A stretch of 43,744 bases of DNA from Nonomuraea antri (GTDB taxonomy: Bacteria; Actinomycetota; Actinomycetes; Streptosporangiales; Streptosporangiaceae), in NCBI RefSeq assembly GCF_013283785.1, contig NZ_JABCPZ010000073.1, positions 1-43,744 of the forward strand. The letters are read 5' to 3'. Both the position numbers and the translations under genes were made by a program. This document shows, one piece after another, positions 1 through 8,916 of this stretch (its first letter is position 1; the number at the start of each line of letters is the position of its first letter). Below the pieces are notes generated by a model. The model did not search any database, was not told the DNA's origin, and saw nothing but the letters and a program-made list of their open reading frames with translations.

Positions 1-1434
1 GGCCAGCTGACGCCCCCGTCCCGATGTCGACCCGACCTGTTGGGACGTGTGTGGCAGGCCGAGAGGAAGCGCGAGCTGTTGCGGCTTGCTGCCGGTGGTG
101 GCGGCGGGCGGCGTGGATGACGGGGTCGAAGGCATGGGCTTGGCTCCTCTTCTCGCCGCTGGTCCGCCCGTGGGCCGTGGGCCGTGCGGCCCACGCCGCG
201 TACCCGCCCCAGGACCGGGCGGAGGGCCGGAACGGCGCGAACCGCGGGCACTGGGTGACTTGGCCTTGGTCAAGGCGGTTCTGGCCAGGCCGAAGGTCTT
301 GTAGACGATCACCGCTGTGATCAGCCGTTTGAGCAGCTGAGGCTGGGCGTTGTGCCAGATGGAGCGCGCCACCCAACCGGGAATCTTGATCAGGATGAAC
401 AGCAGCCCGATCAGCACCAGAGCATCGATGGTGCGGCTCATGGTCGGCTTGACCGATGCGAGCGCCGGCTGGTCCGGGGGAACGGCGAAGGCATCGGTGG
501 CGTCGGTGAAGTGAACCTTGAACGCCATGATCAGTACCAACGCCTGCAGCACCTGCATGAGCAGCAGCCCGGCGAAGGAACGCCACCACAGCCGGGCAAT
601 GTGCTCCGTCTGCGGCAACGCGTGACACAACAGGGCCAGCGGCGCCGCGATGATCAGGAACAGCAGCAGAGCCACTCGCAACACCGCGACAAACGCCAGG
701 ATCAGCCCCATCAGCACCGCGACGCCGATCATCAAGAGCAAGAAGATCGCCGCATCCACGAGTTCGGACGGATTGTGGAGCTTGTCGGCGAGCAGATCAC
801 CGGCTCGCCGCTTGTCCACGCCATCGCCGAGCAGTGCGGCTACCAGGCCGTTGGCCAGCTCGATTGCGTACTGGCAGACGGTCAGTGACAGGTTGAGCGC
901 AAGCGCAGCCACCACCAGCCGGGGCACCACTTCCTTGACAGCGCTCGCGGTGCCGGCACCTCCACCTCCAGCCATCACGATGAGGCCGGCCGCCATCACG
1001 AACAGCACCAGCAGCGCGTTGGCCACCATCCGTACATGAGCCGACAGCTCCTGCACGCGGGCGAGCATCGACGGCGGCGGCGAGGACAGCAGCACGGTGC
1101 CGACCAGGACGAAGACCGGGGTGACGGCTTCGGTGATGATCGAGCCGAGCCACCGGTTCATTGCCTGGTTGATCTTGCAGCCGACATCCAGCCACTCACA
1201 CCCCTCGGATTCTGAGGTGGAGGGCGGCGTGATCAAGCTGACCTGAGGAGAAGGTGTGGGAGTCGGCTCTGCAATCGGCACGGGTGTGGGCGAGGGAGTG
1301 GCAGCGAGCGTCGAGGCTGAGACAGGAGCCGCATGGGCGGTCGTGGCCAACAGGCAGGCAACCGCCAGCATCACCGCGATGAGCCGGTGCCCCGATCTGC
1401 CATCGCGCAGTGGTGGCGACGGGTGGCGGGCCAC
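1..1434 (-). CDS. TrbL/VirB6-like conjugal transfer membrane protein (3' end outside window)
   Basis: The minus-strand frame opening with GTG at 1434 stays open for all 478 codons to the window edge. It was identified by reading the reverse complement, because it has a GTG start and no stop inside the window. The N-terminus is a signal or membrane segment, followed by a Pro/Thr-rich linker, a Cys-containing motif (CEWLDVGCKINQAMNRWL), then about six hydrophobic helices and a basic Pro/Gly-rich tail. This layout matches TrbL/VirB6-type inner-membrane channel proteins of type IV secretion in actinobacterial conjugative elements. The start lies two bases after the stop of the upstream pilin-like gene, so the two are probably one transcript. 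Family assignment is by architecture; the missing C-terminus leaves the length unknown. Confidence 0.78.
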   Translation of the reverse strand, partial: MARHPSPPLRDGRSGHRLIAVMLAVACLLATTAHAAPVSASTLAATPSPTPVPIAEPTPTPSPQVSLITPPSTSESEGCEWLDVGCKINQAMNRWLGSIITEAVTPVFVLVGTVLLSSPPPSMLARVQELSAHVRMVANALLVLFVMAAGLIVMAGGGGAGTASAVKEVVPRLVVAALALNLSLTVCQYAIELANGLVAALLGDGVDKRRAGDLLADKLHNPSELVDAAIFLLLMIGVAVLMGLILAFVAVLRVALLLFLIIAAPLALLCHALPQTEHIARLWWRSFAGLLLMQVLQALVLIMAFKVHFTDATDAFAVPPDQPALASVKPTMSRTIDALVLIGLLFILIKIPGWVARSIWHNAQPQLLKRLITAVIVYKTFGLARTALTKAKSPSARGSRRSGPPPGPGAGTRRGPHGPRPTGGPAARRGAKPMPSTPSSTPPAATTGSKPQQLALPLGLPHTSQQVGSTSGRGRQLA

Positions 1435-1436
1435 GG

Positions 1437-1844
1437 TCAGGTCCCCACGATGCCCTTGAGGATGCTCACCAGCAGCGGGGCCAGCGCCGCTATGCCGTAG
1501 CCGAGCCCGGCATAGCGAAGGGTCTTCTTGCCGGCCTCCACCTCGCCCGGGTCCCCGCCGGCCAGGATGTAACGGACCCCGCCGACGGTGAGGAACAAGG
1601 TGGCCAGCGCCACCAGCAGACCGACGATGACGTTGCGCAGGTTGTCGATCACCCGGTTGAGCGAGGCGGGCTCCTTCTCCTTTGGTGACGGTTTGGCCGC
1701 GCTCCACAACTCATCCGGGCTGATGGCGGCATTGGCGATGTGGGCCAGACCAAATTCGATGAGCGTCCCCATCGCCACGGTGGCCAGGACGAAGGCGGCG
1801 ATGAGCAGGGCCTTGCGGGTGGTGAAGCGGGAGCGTGGGATCAC
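1437..1844 (-). CDS. VirB2/TrbC-like small conjugation membrane protein
   Basis: A 135-residue protein starting at GTG 1844, supported by GGAGG five bases upstream. It has an N-terminal hydrophobic segment ending near an Ala-Asn-Ala site, a charged linker rich in Lys/Glu/Pro, and two C-terminal membrane helices separated by a short loop (GGVRYILAGGDPGEVEAGKK). The helix-loop-helix with a Gly-Asp-Pro turn is typical of VirB2/TrbC-type pilin-like or channel subunits beside TrbL-like genes in Gram-positive mobile elements. The next gene begins two bases after the stop, which supports an operon for mating-pore assembly. About 290 bases between this gene and 2134 show no convincing gene. Confidence 0.72.
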   Translation of the reverse strand: MIPRSRFTTRKALLIAAFVLATVAMGTLIEFGLAHIANAAISPDELWSAAKPSPKEKEPASLNRVIDNLRNVIVGLLVALATLFLTVGGVRYILAGGDPGEVEAGKKTLRYAGLGYGIAALAPLLVSILKGIVGT

Positions 1845-2133
1845 GGCTGCCTCCAGGTGAACGTCCGAGGCGTGTCGGGCATGTAAGGCGGCGCGGAAGT
1901 CCCGAACCCGGCCGGAGCGGGCGGGCGTCCTCCTTCGATGCGGCGGGTGGCGTCCGGTGGTGACAGGAACCGGTGGCCGAGGTGCGCCTTGGCCGGGTCC
2001 GGGTGCCTGTCCGCGCTGCCTTACATCTCTTGAAAGACCAGGTCGAAGGGCCGAGTTCAGACATCGAGGCCGATGGATTTTGCTCGTTCCTGAACCAGGG
2101 CCTCGAAATGCGATTGCTCCTTGGGCCGCGCTT

Positions 2134-2955
2134 CTACTGGGGATCGCTGGACAGCTCCCCGGCGATCAGAGCTTGGCGAATACGGGCTTCGGCTCGCTGG
2201 CGGCGCTTGAGCTCGGTGCAGTAGAGCAGGCCCCGGCGGCGGCAGTAGGCGCTGAGTGGGATGTTCTCCAGGCGGGTGAACCCGATCAGCTCAGCCGCCT
2301 CGGCGCTGATGATGCCCAGCTCGACGGCCTGGGTCAGCAGCAGATCCGCATGACCGCAGGGGTAGGCGAGTGCCCGGCGGTCCAGGTCGCGTTCTGGATC
2401 GGAGAGCGGTTCGGGCTGGTCAGAGCAGTGGGCGCGTAGAACGGCGAACTGGGTCAGCCGAGACAGCCGTAGTACCGGATTCGACCAGGACAACTCCACC
2501 CGGCACAGCGCCTGCATGAAGCAGGCCAGTACCTCGGCCTCCAGGTCCTCCCGTTCGACGTTGATCGTCTCGGTCAGGGCCTTGAGCAGGCGGCGCAGCA
2601 TGGGGAGGGCGAGAGCGGCGGCGGCCACCATCCACGCGTCCCGGTGGGTGCGTGCTTGCGCGATGAGGTGCCGCCACACCTCATCGCGGGTCGCTCGATT
2701 GCAGGACGGGTGCAGCAGGATGGTCCGCAGCTCGTCCAGCGGGATCGGACGGGCGGGCAATTCGGGCCCGAGAGCGGTGCCATCGACTGACAGCGGTTGC
2801 GGTCCCTGCATGAGCAGCGTGAAGGCGAGCTCGGCGGCCTTAAGAGCCGATGCGTCCGCGAGAACGGTTGGTGTCTCGCCGCCGTGGTTGTCTCCGTCGG
2901 CAGTGGTGGAGGGAGGGGTGGTGTTGAGCGCGGCGCGGGCTTGAGCGTGGAACAT
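2134..2955 (-). CDS. Possible sigma-like or HTH protein of the conjugative element
   Basis: A 273-residue product is predicted from ATG 2955, chosen because GGGGG lies just upstream and the N-terminal extension in the longer open frame has non-coding composition. The protein is mostly helical and soluble, with a charged middle (VEREDLEAEVLACFMQAL) and a C-terminal stretch resembling a region-4-like helix-turn-helix (AAELIGFTRLENIPLSAYCR, then a basic helix rich in Arg and Lys). Such genes often sit beside type IV secretion genes in actinobacterial elements. I see no diagnostic catalytic motif, so a DNA-binding or sigma-like role is inference from the helix pattern and neighbours. It points the same way as the TrbL-like genes and may regulate them. 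Confidence 0.68.
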   Translation of the reverse strand: MFHAQARAALNTTPPSTTADGDNHGGETPTVLADASALKAAELAFTLLMQGPQPLSVDGTALGPELPARPIPLDELRTILLHPSCNRATRDEVWRHLIAQARTHRDAWMVAAAALALPMLRRLLKALTETINVEREDLEAEVLACFMQALCRVELSWSNPVLRLSRLTQFAVLRAHCSDQPEPLSDPERDLDRRALAYPCGHADLLLTQAVELGIISAEAAELIGFTRLENIPLSAYCRRRGLLYCTELKRRQRAEARIRQALIAGELSSDPQ

Positions 2956-4101
2956 GACGACCCCCGAACGAGGTGAGCGGATTCGGACGCTGCTCATCCC
3001 GCCAGAGGCCTCGTACAGGAAGCGGACGAGAACCGGACAGAATCCGGCCCTGATAAAGATCAAACAAAGTCCCGTGGAGCGGTGGAAATCCCCGCCCGAA
3101 CAAGGCAGCCCCCTCTTCGAGCGCTGTCTGCAACCGGGAGGAACGGCCGGTACGCCTTGTGTCCGCTTCATGGCCAGAAGCGCACTGACCTGCGGATACA
3201 GCACGAGTTGAACTTGAAGGGCAAAGAACGCGTCAACTGTGGCAGCGGGCTTCTGCTGCGCCCATCTCAGCGAAGTTGATCAGTCGGCGCAGCCGTGAGG
3301 AGACAAGAGAGACAGCCTGAGAAGCGGTCGAGGCCGTTTCCGTGATCTTCTGAGTAGGGGAGCATGGTGCCTCAGGCAAATGCCCGGCCTGTGGTCGTGC
3401 TCACGCCAGCGGAGGTGTGGGCACGACAAACGGTGGGCCGTCTCGTCCGCATCCGTGGTCCCGGGGGATGTCAACGTGATCTCGTAGGTGAGCATCCAGG
3501 GCAACACCGGCGTATTGCCGGAGACAGATGCCGCCGCGTTGCAGGGTGCCGGTTATCGCCGAGTGCCGGGGTGCTGGAGCTGCGTTTCTCCCGGCTGTAT
3601 CGCCAGCCGTCGAAGCGAAGTGCGAGGTGCGCCAACGTCTTCGAATAGCCGGGGGCCTGTCCGGAGTTCCGGCACGCCTGCCGGACCGGGATGTCGACTG
3701 CTTGTTCCGTGGGTCGCTTCCGTTGTCCGAGCAGTGTCCGGAAACTGTACGGAAGTGCTCTGACCTGCGAGAACGGCTAGCGAGGTGAGTGCGCTGACCG
3801 TCGGATGGCGGTGGGCGCGGGCACCCTCGCTCGGGTGGCCCGCGCCCGGGAGCCGGGCCGGCCCCCTCCAAACCGAGCCCGTGCAGGTTGCTCATCATTC
3901 AGTAGCCGACCACTCGCAGGACGAATATGCAGATCAGCGGGGCTGCTGAGAGAAGTGGAAGGTGCACGCCTCCCGTGTCGTCACGGTGAGCGCATGCATG
4001 GCTGAATCCTTACCTTGCGCCGTGTCCTAACTCGGGCTTGAGCACAGGTATTTAGATAGATGACAGGGACCAGGTGGCCCTGGTGATCGGGCCACACCAC
4101 C
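2956..4101. other. Long intergenic region between transfer genes and methyltransferase pair
   Basis: About 1.1 kb with only short overlapping open frames on both strands and no frame with clear coding character. The part nearest 2955 has a locally AT-rich stretch (around 3050-3070) that could carry the promoter of the leftward gene. A short plus-strand frame from ATG 3364 (starting MVPQANARPVVVLTPAEVWA) has a GGGGA just before it but runs into low-quality sequence. I do not call it a gene. Confidence 0.4.
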
Positions 4102-5010
4102 GTGACATCACCCACTCGTTCCCGGTACTTCGACCGCTTCATCGCCGATCCCACAACCACTACTTCCGCCCGGACCGCCCATGATGTCGTTCCAGGGCAT
4201 CTGCCTTTGAGCGTTTGGCTGGCCGCGGCCGACACCGAGAGCGTGACGGCCTGCCGCAGCGGCTGCTGCATCCCGGTCAGCGCGCCGTTGGCCCGTCACC
4301 TGGTGACCGCGTGCACCCGGCTCGGTGGCCTCGTGATCGACCTGGATGCCGCCGACGACCATGTCGCCTCCACAGCCTTGGCGCTCGGCTGCCGTGCTGC
4401 CGCCACCATCACCGACCCGGCGCTGGCGGGAGTCATCGGCAAGGCCCTGGCCACCACCCATTCCGACCACGACCTGGAGGCGGCCGACCTGCGCCTGACC
4501 CATCCGGACACCAACTTCACGGCCCTGCGCGACCTGGCCAGGCAGGCGGCATTGGTGGTGCTCAAGCAGAACCGCCACCCGAGCGATACGAGGCAGGAGC
4601 CGGCGACGAAAACCGGCACGTACGAGCACGCGAGCACGAGCGAGGTGGCGCGAGCAGCGGAGTTGGTGAAGCCGGGCGGTCACCTGGTGGTGGTGACCGG
4701 TCTGCACAGGACCGAGCACGGGGTCACCGACCCGACGCCGCGCATCATCGTGCAGGCACGACATGCGGGCCTGGTGTATCTGCAGCACATCGTCGCACTC
4801 CGGGTGCGGGTGACGGGCGAGCCGATCGAGGCGCCCGCGGCCTGGTGCCCAGCAATGTCAGGGGAGTCGGCTCGTGCCGGTCTGCCCGCCAGCGTTCGTG
4901 TCCATTCCGATCTGCTGATCTTCACTAAGCCGTCAGGCAAGCCTCTCGGCATCCCCGAGGTCGACGGCCCCGTTCTGGGCGATCGAACCTGGCCGGAAGG
5001 AGTGCAGTGA
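4102..5010 (+). CDS. Degenerate DNA-methyltransferase paralogue (pseudo-enzyme)
   Basis: A 302-residue protein from GTG 4102, just after an in-frame stop at 4084; no clear ribosome-binding site is visible. Its order of segments parallels the methyltransferase immediately downstream: the stretch ending GGLVIDLDAADDHVAS lines up with GDLVIDPMCGIGTT, QAALVVLKQNRHP lines up with RAALVLTSPPYG, and both proteins end near DLLIF. So the fold seems kept, but the AdoMet-binding motif and the catalytic TSPPY motif are both lost. I infer a non-catalytic partner or target-recognition subunit, related by duplication. Its stop overlaps the start of the active gene, implying translational coupling. The reading frame is long and clean, which argues against decay. 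Confidence 0.75.
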   Translation: MTSPTRSRYFDRFIADPTTTTSARTAHDVVPGHLPLSVWLAAADTESVTACRSGCCIPVSAPLARHLVTACTRLGGLVIDLDAADDHVASTALALGCRAAATITDPALAGVIGKALATTHSDHDLEAADLRLTHPDTNFTALRDLARQAALVVLKQNRHPSDTRQEPATKTGTYEHASTSEVARAAELVKPGGHLVVVTGLHRTEHGVTDPTPRIIVQARHAGLVYLQHIVALRVRVTGEPIEAPAAWCPAMSGESARAGLPASVRVHSDLLIFTKPSGKPLGIPEVDGPVLGDRTWPEGVQ

Positions 5011-5894
5011 TGAGCGCAGTGACCACGTCCGTGTGGGCGACGGGTCAGCAGCAATCCCGTAACCAGCGGCGAGGTCGGTATCTGCCCGAATCGATGAGGC
5101 ATCCGGGCAAGATGCTGCCTGCGATCGCGGCGAAGGTGATCTCCACCTACACCCGGCCCGGCGATCTCGTGATCGACCCGATGTGCGGCATCGGCACGAC
5201 CCTGGTCGAGGCCGTCCACCTGGATCGTGACGCGGCGGGGGTGGAGTACGAGGAGGACTGGGCCAAGCTCGCGGTCGCCAACCTGGCCCACGCCCGCCGC
5301 CAGGGCGCGACTGGTTCCGGCACGGTGATCGCTGGCGATGCGCGGGGCATCGAACGGTTGCTGCCGGATCTGGCCGGGCGGGCTGCGCTGGTACTGACCT
5401 CGCCCCCGTACGGGGCGGCCACTCACGGCCACATCCGCTCCAGCCGGGACAGCGGGGAGCCCGGCATTCACAAGCGCAACCAGCGCTACTCGAAGGACCG
5501 GGCCAACCTCGCCCACCAAAGCCTGCCGGTGCTGCTGGACGGCTTCGGCCGAATCCTGTCCGGCTGCGCCGAGTTGCTGCGGCCGGGCGGGGTGGTGGCG
5601 GTGACCGTACGCCCCTATCGGCAGCGGGGCGAACTGATCGATCTGCCCGGCCAAGTACAGAAGATCGCGACGCGGGCCGGTCTGGTGCTCGCTGATCGGA
5701 TCGTGTGCCTGCTGTGCGGGCTCGGTAAGGGCCGGTTGCTGAACCGGGCCTCGTTCTTCCAGATGCACGAGGCGCGCAAGGGCTGGGCGCGAGGCCTGCC
5801 CATCCACGCCATCGCTCACGAGGACCTGCTGATCTTCTCACTCAGCGACGCGTCGCACGGCTCGACTTCGGCAGTAGGCGGCCGCGAGGGGTGA
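5010..5894 (+). CDS. Site-specific DNA methyltransferase (TSPPY amino-MTase)
   Basis: Starts at ATG 5010, overlapping the preceding stop, with GGAAGGAG seven bases upstream; a GTG three bases earlier is the alternative. The 294-residue protein has the AdoMet-binding motif DPMCGIGTT near residue 56, an acidic adenosine-binding turn (GVEYEEDW), and catalytic TSPPY at about 130-134. TSPPY is typical of N4-cytosine and some N6-adenine amino-methyltransferases. No restriction endonuclease is adjacent. Within a conjugative element, such an orphan enzyme plausibly protects transferred DNA from host restriction or marks element DNA. The exact base and recognition site cannot be read from sequence. 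Confidence 0.85.
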   Translation: MSAVTTSVWATGQQQSRNQRRGRYLPESMRHPGKMLPAIAAKVISTYTRPGDLVIDPMCGIGTTLVEAVHLDRDAAGVEYEEDWAKLAVANLAHARRQGATGSGTVIAGDARGIERLLPDLAGRAALVLTSPPYGAATHGHIRSSRDSGEPGIHKRNQRYSKDRANLAHQSLPVLLDGFGRILSGCAELLRPGGVVAVTVRPYRQRGELIDLPGQVQKIATRAGLVLADRIVCLLCGLGKGRLLNRASFFQMHEARKGWARGLPIHAIAHEDLLIFSLSDASHGSTSAVGGREG

Positions 5895-6221
5895 CCGGGG
5901 GCCAGGGCGGTTCGGGCGGGCGCAACCAGCGGAGTTCGCTTGACGCGCGCCATGAAGGTGGGCGTCGATACCACCGCCACCGGCCCGGAGCCTTCCGACG
6001 GGCGCCCCGCTGGGGGTGTGACACGGCTCGTCGCTGACGCAACGGCCATCACACCCCTGGGGTGCCGGACGGGTCCAGGCCGAGGCGCAGCGCCCGCTAC
6101 ACGTGCCGGGGTGCCGTCGCGCCCCATGCAGCGGCCCCGGGCGGGGGCCTGCCCTGTTACCCGCCCTGCTCTCCGCGCAACCGCAGAGCACATTGCCCCT
6201 TCTCCACGGAGGTGATTGATC
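5895..6221. other. Intergenic leader of the xis-int genes
   Basis: About 330 bases without a supported gene. A short plus-strand frame (5940-6215) is open but has no ribosome-binding site and a composition expected of GC-rich shadow frames. Several short CG-rich inverted repeats are present around 6045-6140. The promoter for the excisionase-integrase pair should lie here, but I cannot point to a clear -10/-35 pair. Confidence 0.35.
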
Positions 6222-6527
6222 ATGACAGCCACGACACCGACGCCCATCCCATCCGCGCAGCAGCTCGAACGACTGCCACAGAGGGCAGAACGCGACGTGA
6301 CGCCCGGCTTGGCGGCGGATCTCGGCCAGCCGGTGGTGATGGGCGTGGTCGCGGCCGGGCGGTTGCTGGGCATGGGCCGCACCAAGGCCTACCGGCTGGC
6401 CAGAACTGGGCAGTTTCCCTGCCGGGTGCTGCGCATCGGCGGCCGGTATGCGGTCCCGATCCACGAGGTGCGGGCGCTGCTGGGCTACCGCGACGGCGAG
6501 CGTCGCGGCCACGAGACGAAGGGATGA
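6222..6527 (+). CDS. Excisionase-like helix-turn-helix protein
   Basis: ATG 6222 is preceded by GGAGGTGA with six-base spacing, which decides the start. The 101-residue protein has a MerR/excisionase-type winged helix: VAAGRLLGMGRTKAYRLART followed by FPCRVLRIGGRYAVPIHEVR, the usual HTH_17 pattern that ends with a wing and an R-A-L-L tail. It lies six bases upstream of the integrase, so both are surely co-transcribed. The predicted role is recombination directionality: it binds the attachment region and pushes the integrase towards excision of the element. Confidence 0.87.
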   Translation: MTATTPTPIPSAQQLERLPQRAERDVTPGLAADLGQPVVMGVVAAGRLLGMGRTKAYRLARTGQFPCRVLRIGGRYAVPIHEVRALLGYRDGERRGHETKG

Positions 6528-6533
6528 TTCCTG

Positions 6534-8126
6534 GTGGCGAACGGATCCACCTACAAGACCTGCTCCTGCAAGGACGCACTCACCGGCAAACGGCTGGGCA
6601 AGTCCTGTCCGAAGCTGCGCCGCACCGCAGGAGGCGGCGCAGAGCGCTGGAACAGCAACCACGGCAAATGGGCCTACCAACTGGAGCTGCCCCCGCACGC
6701 CGACGGACGGCGGCGCAACCCGCTTCGCCGCAGCGGCTTCACCGGTATGGAGGAGGCCGAGGCCGAGCTGAAGCACGCTCGCGCGCTGCTGGAGCTGGAT
6801 GAGGACCCGCACGTGCTCAGAAAGATCACCGAGCTGATGCTGTCCACGCTCAAAGACACCAGGGCACTGCCGCCGCTGGAAGAGGTACGGCGCAAAGTGC
6901 GCACCCGCCAGGACCTCAACCCCACCGTCACCGTCGGGGAGTGGATGATCGAGTTCCTGCGTCGCAAGCGGAAGATCGACGCCACCACCCGCCGTTCCTA
7001 CGAGGCGCACATCCGCCTCTACTTCACCCCCTACCTCGGGGACATTCGCCTGGACCGGTTGCGGATCTCCGACATCGCGGGCATGTTCGACGCGATCGAG
7101 GAGTTCAACGACGTCATCACCAGCGCCCGTGCCAGTGGGGATGCGGAGCAGCGGGCCAAGGTGAAATACCGGCGCACGGTAGGCCCGGCCACGATGCACC
7201 GCATTCGCGCCACCCTCCGGCACGCTCTGAACGTGGCGATCAAACAGGACCGGCTGATCGATTTCAACCCGGCCGCTGTGGTCGAGTTGCCCGACGCCGA
7301 ACGCCCCAAGGCCCTGGTGTGGACCGACGAACGGGTGGCCGACTGGAACCGGGAGCTGAATCGTCGCCTGGAGGCCGAACGGCGGCGGCGCGACGGCCGC
7401 GTCAACGCCATCGGCGTCTACATCTCCACGCCCCGGCCTTCACCGGTGATGGTGTGGACCCCCGCTCACACCTCCGCCTTCCTCACCCAAGCCCAGCAGC
7501 ACCGGTTGCATGCCCTGTATCGGCTGATCGCCCTGCGCGGGCTCCGACGCGGCGAGGCGGTGGGGCTGCGCTGGAAGGACGTCGACCTGGAGGCCGGCAC
7601 CGCAGGCGTCCACTGGCAGATCACCCAGCTGAGCTGGCAGCCCATCCAAGGCAGACCCAAGACCGAGGCCAGCGACCGCACCATCGCCCTCGATGCTGAG
7701 AGCGTCACCATCCTGCGAGCCCATCGCAAACGCCAAGCCGCCGAGCAACTCGCGGCAGGGCAGGCCTGGGCCGACAGCGGATTCGTCTTCACCGACGAAC
7801 TCGGACGGCCGCTGCACCCGCAGCACGCCAGCGACCAGTTCTACCTGCTGGCCTATGAGGCAGGTCTACCGCCGGTGCGGCTGCACGACCTGCGCCACGG
7901 AGCCGCGTCGCTGATGCTCGCCGCCGGAGTCGACCTCAAGATCGTTCAGGAGACGCTCGGGCACGTCTCCAGCACCTTCACCCGCGACACTTACACCAGC
8001 GTCTTCCCGCAGGTGGCGCGGGCCGCCGCCGAATCCACCGCCGCCCTCATCACCACCGGGGCCCAGAGCGCGGGCACGGCCCGCCTGGTCAGTCTGCCGC
8101 CCAGAACGGACGCAACCGCCAACTGA
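6534..8126 (+). CDS. Tyrosine-type site-specific integrase of the conjugative element
   Basis: A 530-residue integrase beginning at GTG 6534. The N-terminus has a Cys-rich start (C10, C12, C25) and an arm-binding-like segment to about residue 90. The SAM-like core-binding domain lies roughly at 130-250 (TVGEWMIEFLRRKRKI). The catalytic domain carries R338 in GLRRGEAVGL, a likely catalytic Lys near 366, HDLRHG (H451, R454), GH at 476-477 and nucleophile Tyr487 (FTRDTYTSVF). All expected active-site residues are present, so the enzyme looks functional. It should integrate and, with the upstream excisionase, excise the element at a tRNA site. The nearby tRNA fragment fits this. A perfect terminator hairpin follows. 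Confidence 0.94.
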   Translation: MANGSTYKTCSCKDALTGKRLGKSCPKLRRTAGGGAERWNSNHGKWAYQLELPPHADGRRRNPLRRSGFTGMEEAEAELKHARALLELDEDPHVLRKITELMLSTLKDTRALPPLEEVRRKVRTRQDLNPTVTVGEWMIEFLRRKRKIDATTRRSYEAHIRLYFTPYLGDIRLDRLRISDIAGMFDAIEEFNDVITSARASGDAEQRAKVKYRRTVGPATMHRIRATLRHALNVAIKQDRLIDFNPAAVVELPDAERPKALVWTDERVADWNRELNRRLEAERRRRDGRVNAIGVYISTPRPSPVMVWTPAHTSAFLTQAQQHRLHALYRLIALRGLRRGEAVGLRWKDVDLEAGTAGVHWQITQLSWQPIQGRPKTEASDRTIALDAESVTILRAHRKRQAAEQLAAGQAWADSGFVFTDELGRPLHPQHASDQFYLLAYEAGLPPVRLHDLRHGAASLMLAAGVDLKIVQETLGHVSSTFTRDTYTSVFPQVARAAAESTAALITTGAQSAGTARLVSLPPRTDATAN

Positions 8127-8141
8127 AACCGCACACTCGTC

Positions 8142-8173
8142 GGGCAGGCCCGCTGGTTGCAGCGGGCCTGCCC
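8142..8173 (+). terminator. Strong hairpin terminator after the integrase
   Basis: A perfect 14-base stem, GGGCAGGCCCGCTG paired with its complement, closes a four-base GTTG loop sixteen bases after the integrase stop. No long U-run follows, as usual for actinomycetes. Confidence 0.85.
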
Positions 8174-8520
8174 TGCTTGTTCCCGCCGTATCGGGCCTGA
8201 TGTTCTCCAGCGGATCAAAAGTACGCTGCCGGAGTCGTCGACCGAGAAGGGCGTCTGAGGGTGTGACCACCTGTCGATGCGGTTTGATCCGTGCTTGAGG
8301 CGGTGTTGGGCGTTCCAGAGAATGGCGAGCTCGGCGGCGCTTCTGGCTTGGTGTTCTCGTGTTCCTCTGTGGGGTCTGCGTTGGGATTGGCCGTTTGAAC
8401 GATCTACCGTTGTGCCCGGTCCGTGCCCGCGAGCAGCCGGCGAGCAACCCATCATGATCAACAAGGCGCCACGAGGCGCTAGGAAACCGAGAAACCCCAG
8501 GTCGGATGGGGTGTGGGTGA
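8174..8520. other. Candidate integrase arm region before the tRNA fragment
   Basis: About 350 bases without a supported gene between the integrase terminator and the tRNA fragment. This is the expected place of integrase arm-binding sites, but I cannot define repeats with confidence. A small inverted repeat, GGCGCCACGAGGCGC, lies around 8466-8480. Confidence 0.35.
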
Positions 8521-8567
8521 GTAGGGCGGGTGGGACTTGAACCCACGACCCACGGATTATGAGTCCG
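8521..8567 (-). tRNA. 3' fragment of a CAT-anticodon tRNA (candidate att site)
   Basis: Read on the minus strand, the sequence has an anticodon stem-loop with loop CTCATAA, a variable region, a perfect T-arm (GTGGGTTCAAGTCCCAC, 8546-8530) and an acceptor 3' strand CCGCCCTA, without an encoded CCA. The D-arm and acceptor 5' strand are missing; upstream is a coiled-coil coding relic instead. It therefore cannot make a tRNA. A 3' tRNA piece of about 47 bases beside an integrase is the standard footprint of site-specific integration into a tRNA gene, here elongator Met or Ile(CAT). Which side the element occupied is not certain. Confidence 0.8.
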
Positions 8568-8916
8568 GTGCTGCTGGTGCTTTTGTCGTGGTGCCAGAAG
8601 GAGCTTCGGCTTCGAGCTGATCAGATGCGCGATGGGATTGTTGCTCGCGCAGGAGTGCCTGTGCCACGGCGGCGGCTGTGACGGCCTCTTCGCGTTGCTG
8701 CTGTTCGGCGGTGAGCGCCTGGCGCAGCCGGTCGATCTCCTGGGCGTGCGCCGTGGCGGTGCCGCGGGCCTGGTCGGCTTGCCGGGCCCGGGCTTGTTGT
8801 TCCTTCAGCTGACGACGGAGGTCGGTGAGCTCGTGCTGCTGGTGGCTGGCTTGCTGGTCGAGTTCGGTGATGCGGGTGGTCGCGGTGGCCGGGGTTGAGG
8901 AACAGCGGTACAGCCG
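8557..8916 (-). pseudogene. C-terminal fragment of a coiled-coil protein ending inside the tRNA fragment
   Basis: The minus frame from 8916 to the TAA at 8559-8557 encodes about 119 residues of Gln/Glu/Arg/Ala-rich coiled coil (ELDQQASHQQHELTDLRRQL, later EIDRLRQALTAEQQQREE). It lacks a start codon near its 5' end and follows directly, in the same frame, after the TAA of the serine recombinase. It resembles KfrA-like or replication-associated coiled-coil proteins and, loosely, the coiled-coil gene at 41985. Its last codons (GAC TCA TAA) are themselves the anticodon loop of the tRNA fragment, so the gene end was created by recombination at the tRNA sequence. Confidence 0.6.

Noticed and set aside
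352..888. Long plus-strand Gln/His-rich frame
   Set aside because: It is antisense to the TrbL-like gene, whose membrane helices explain the composition of the region.
3364..3648. Plus-strand frame starting MVPQANARPVVVLTPAEVWA
   Set aside because: The first 35 residues look plausible but the rest does not, and GGGGA is only two bases from the ATG.
5940..6215. Plus-strand 91-codon frame before the excisionase
   Set aside because: No ribosome-binding site, no recognised motif and typical shadow composition.
5838..7223. Minus-strand frame of 461 codons across the excisionase and integrase
   Set aside because: It is opposite two genes with clear motifs and has no site or family signal of its own.
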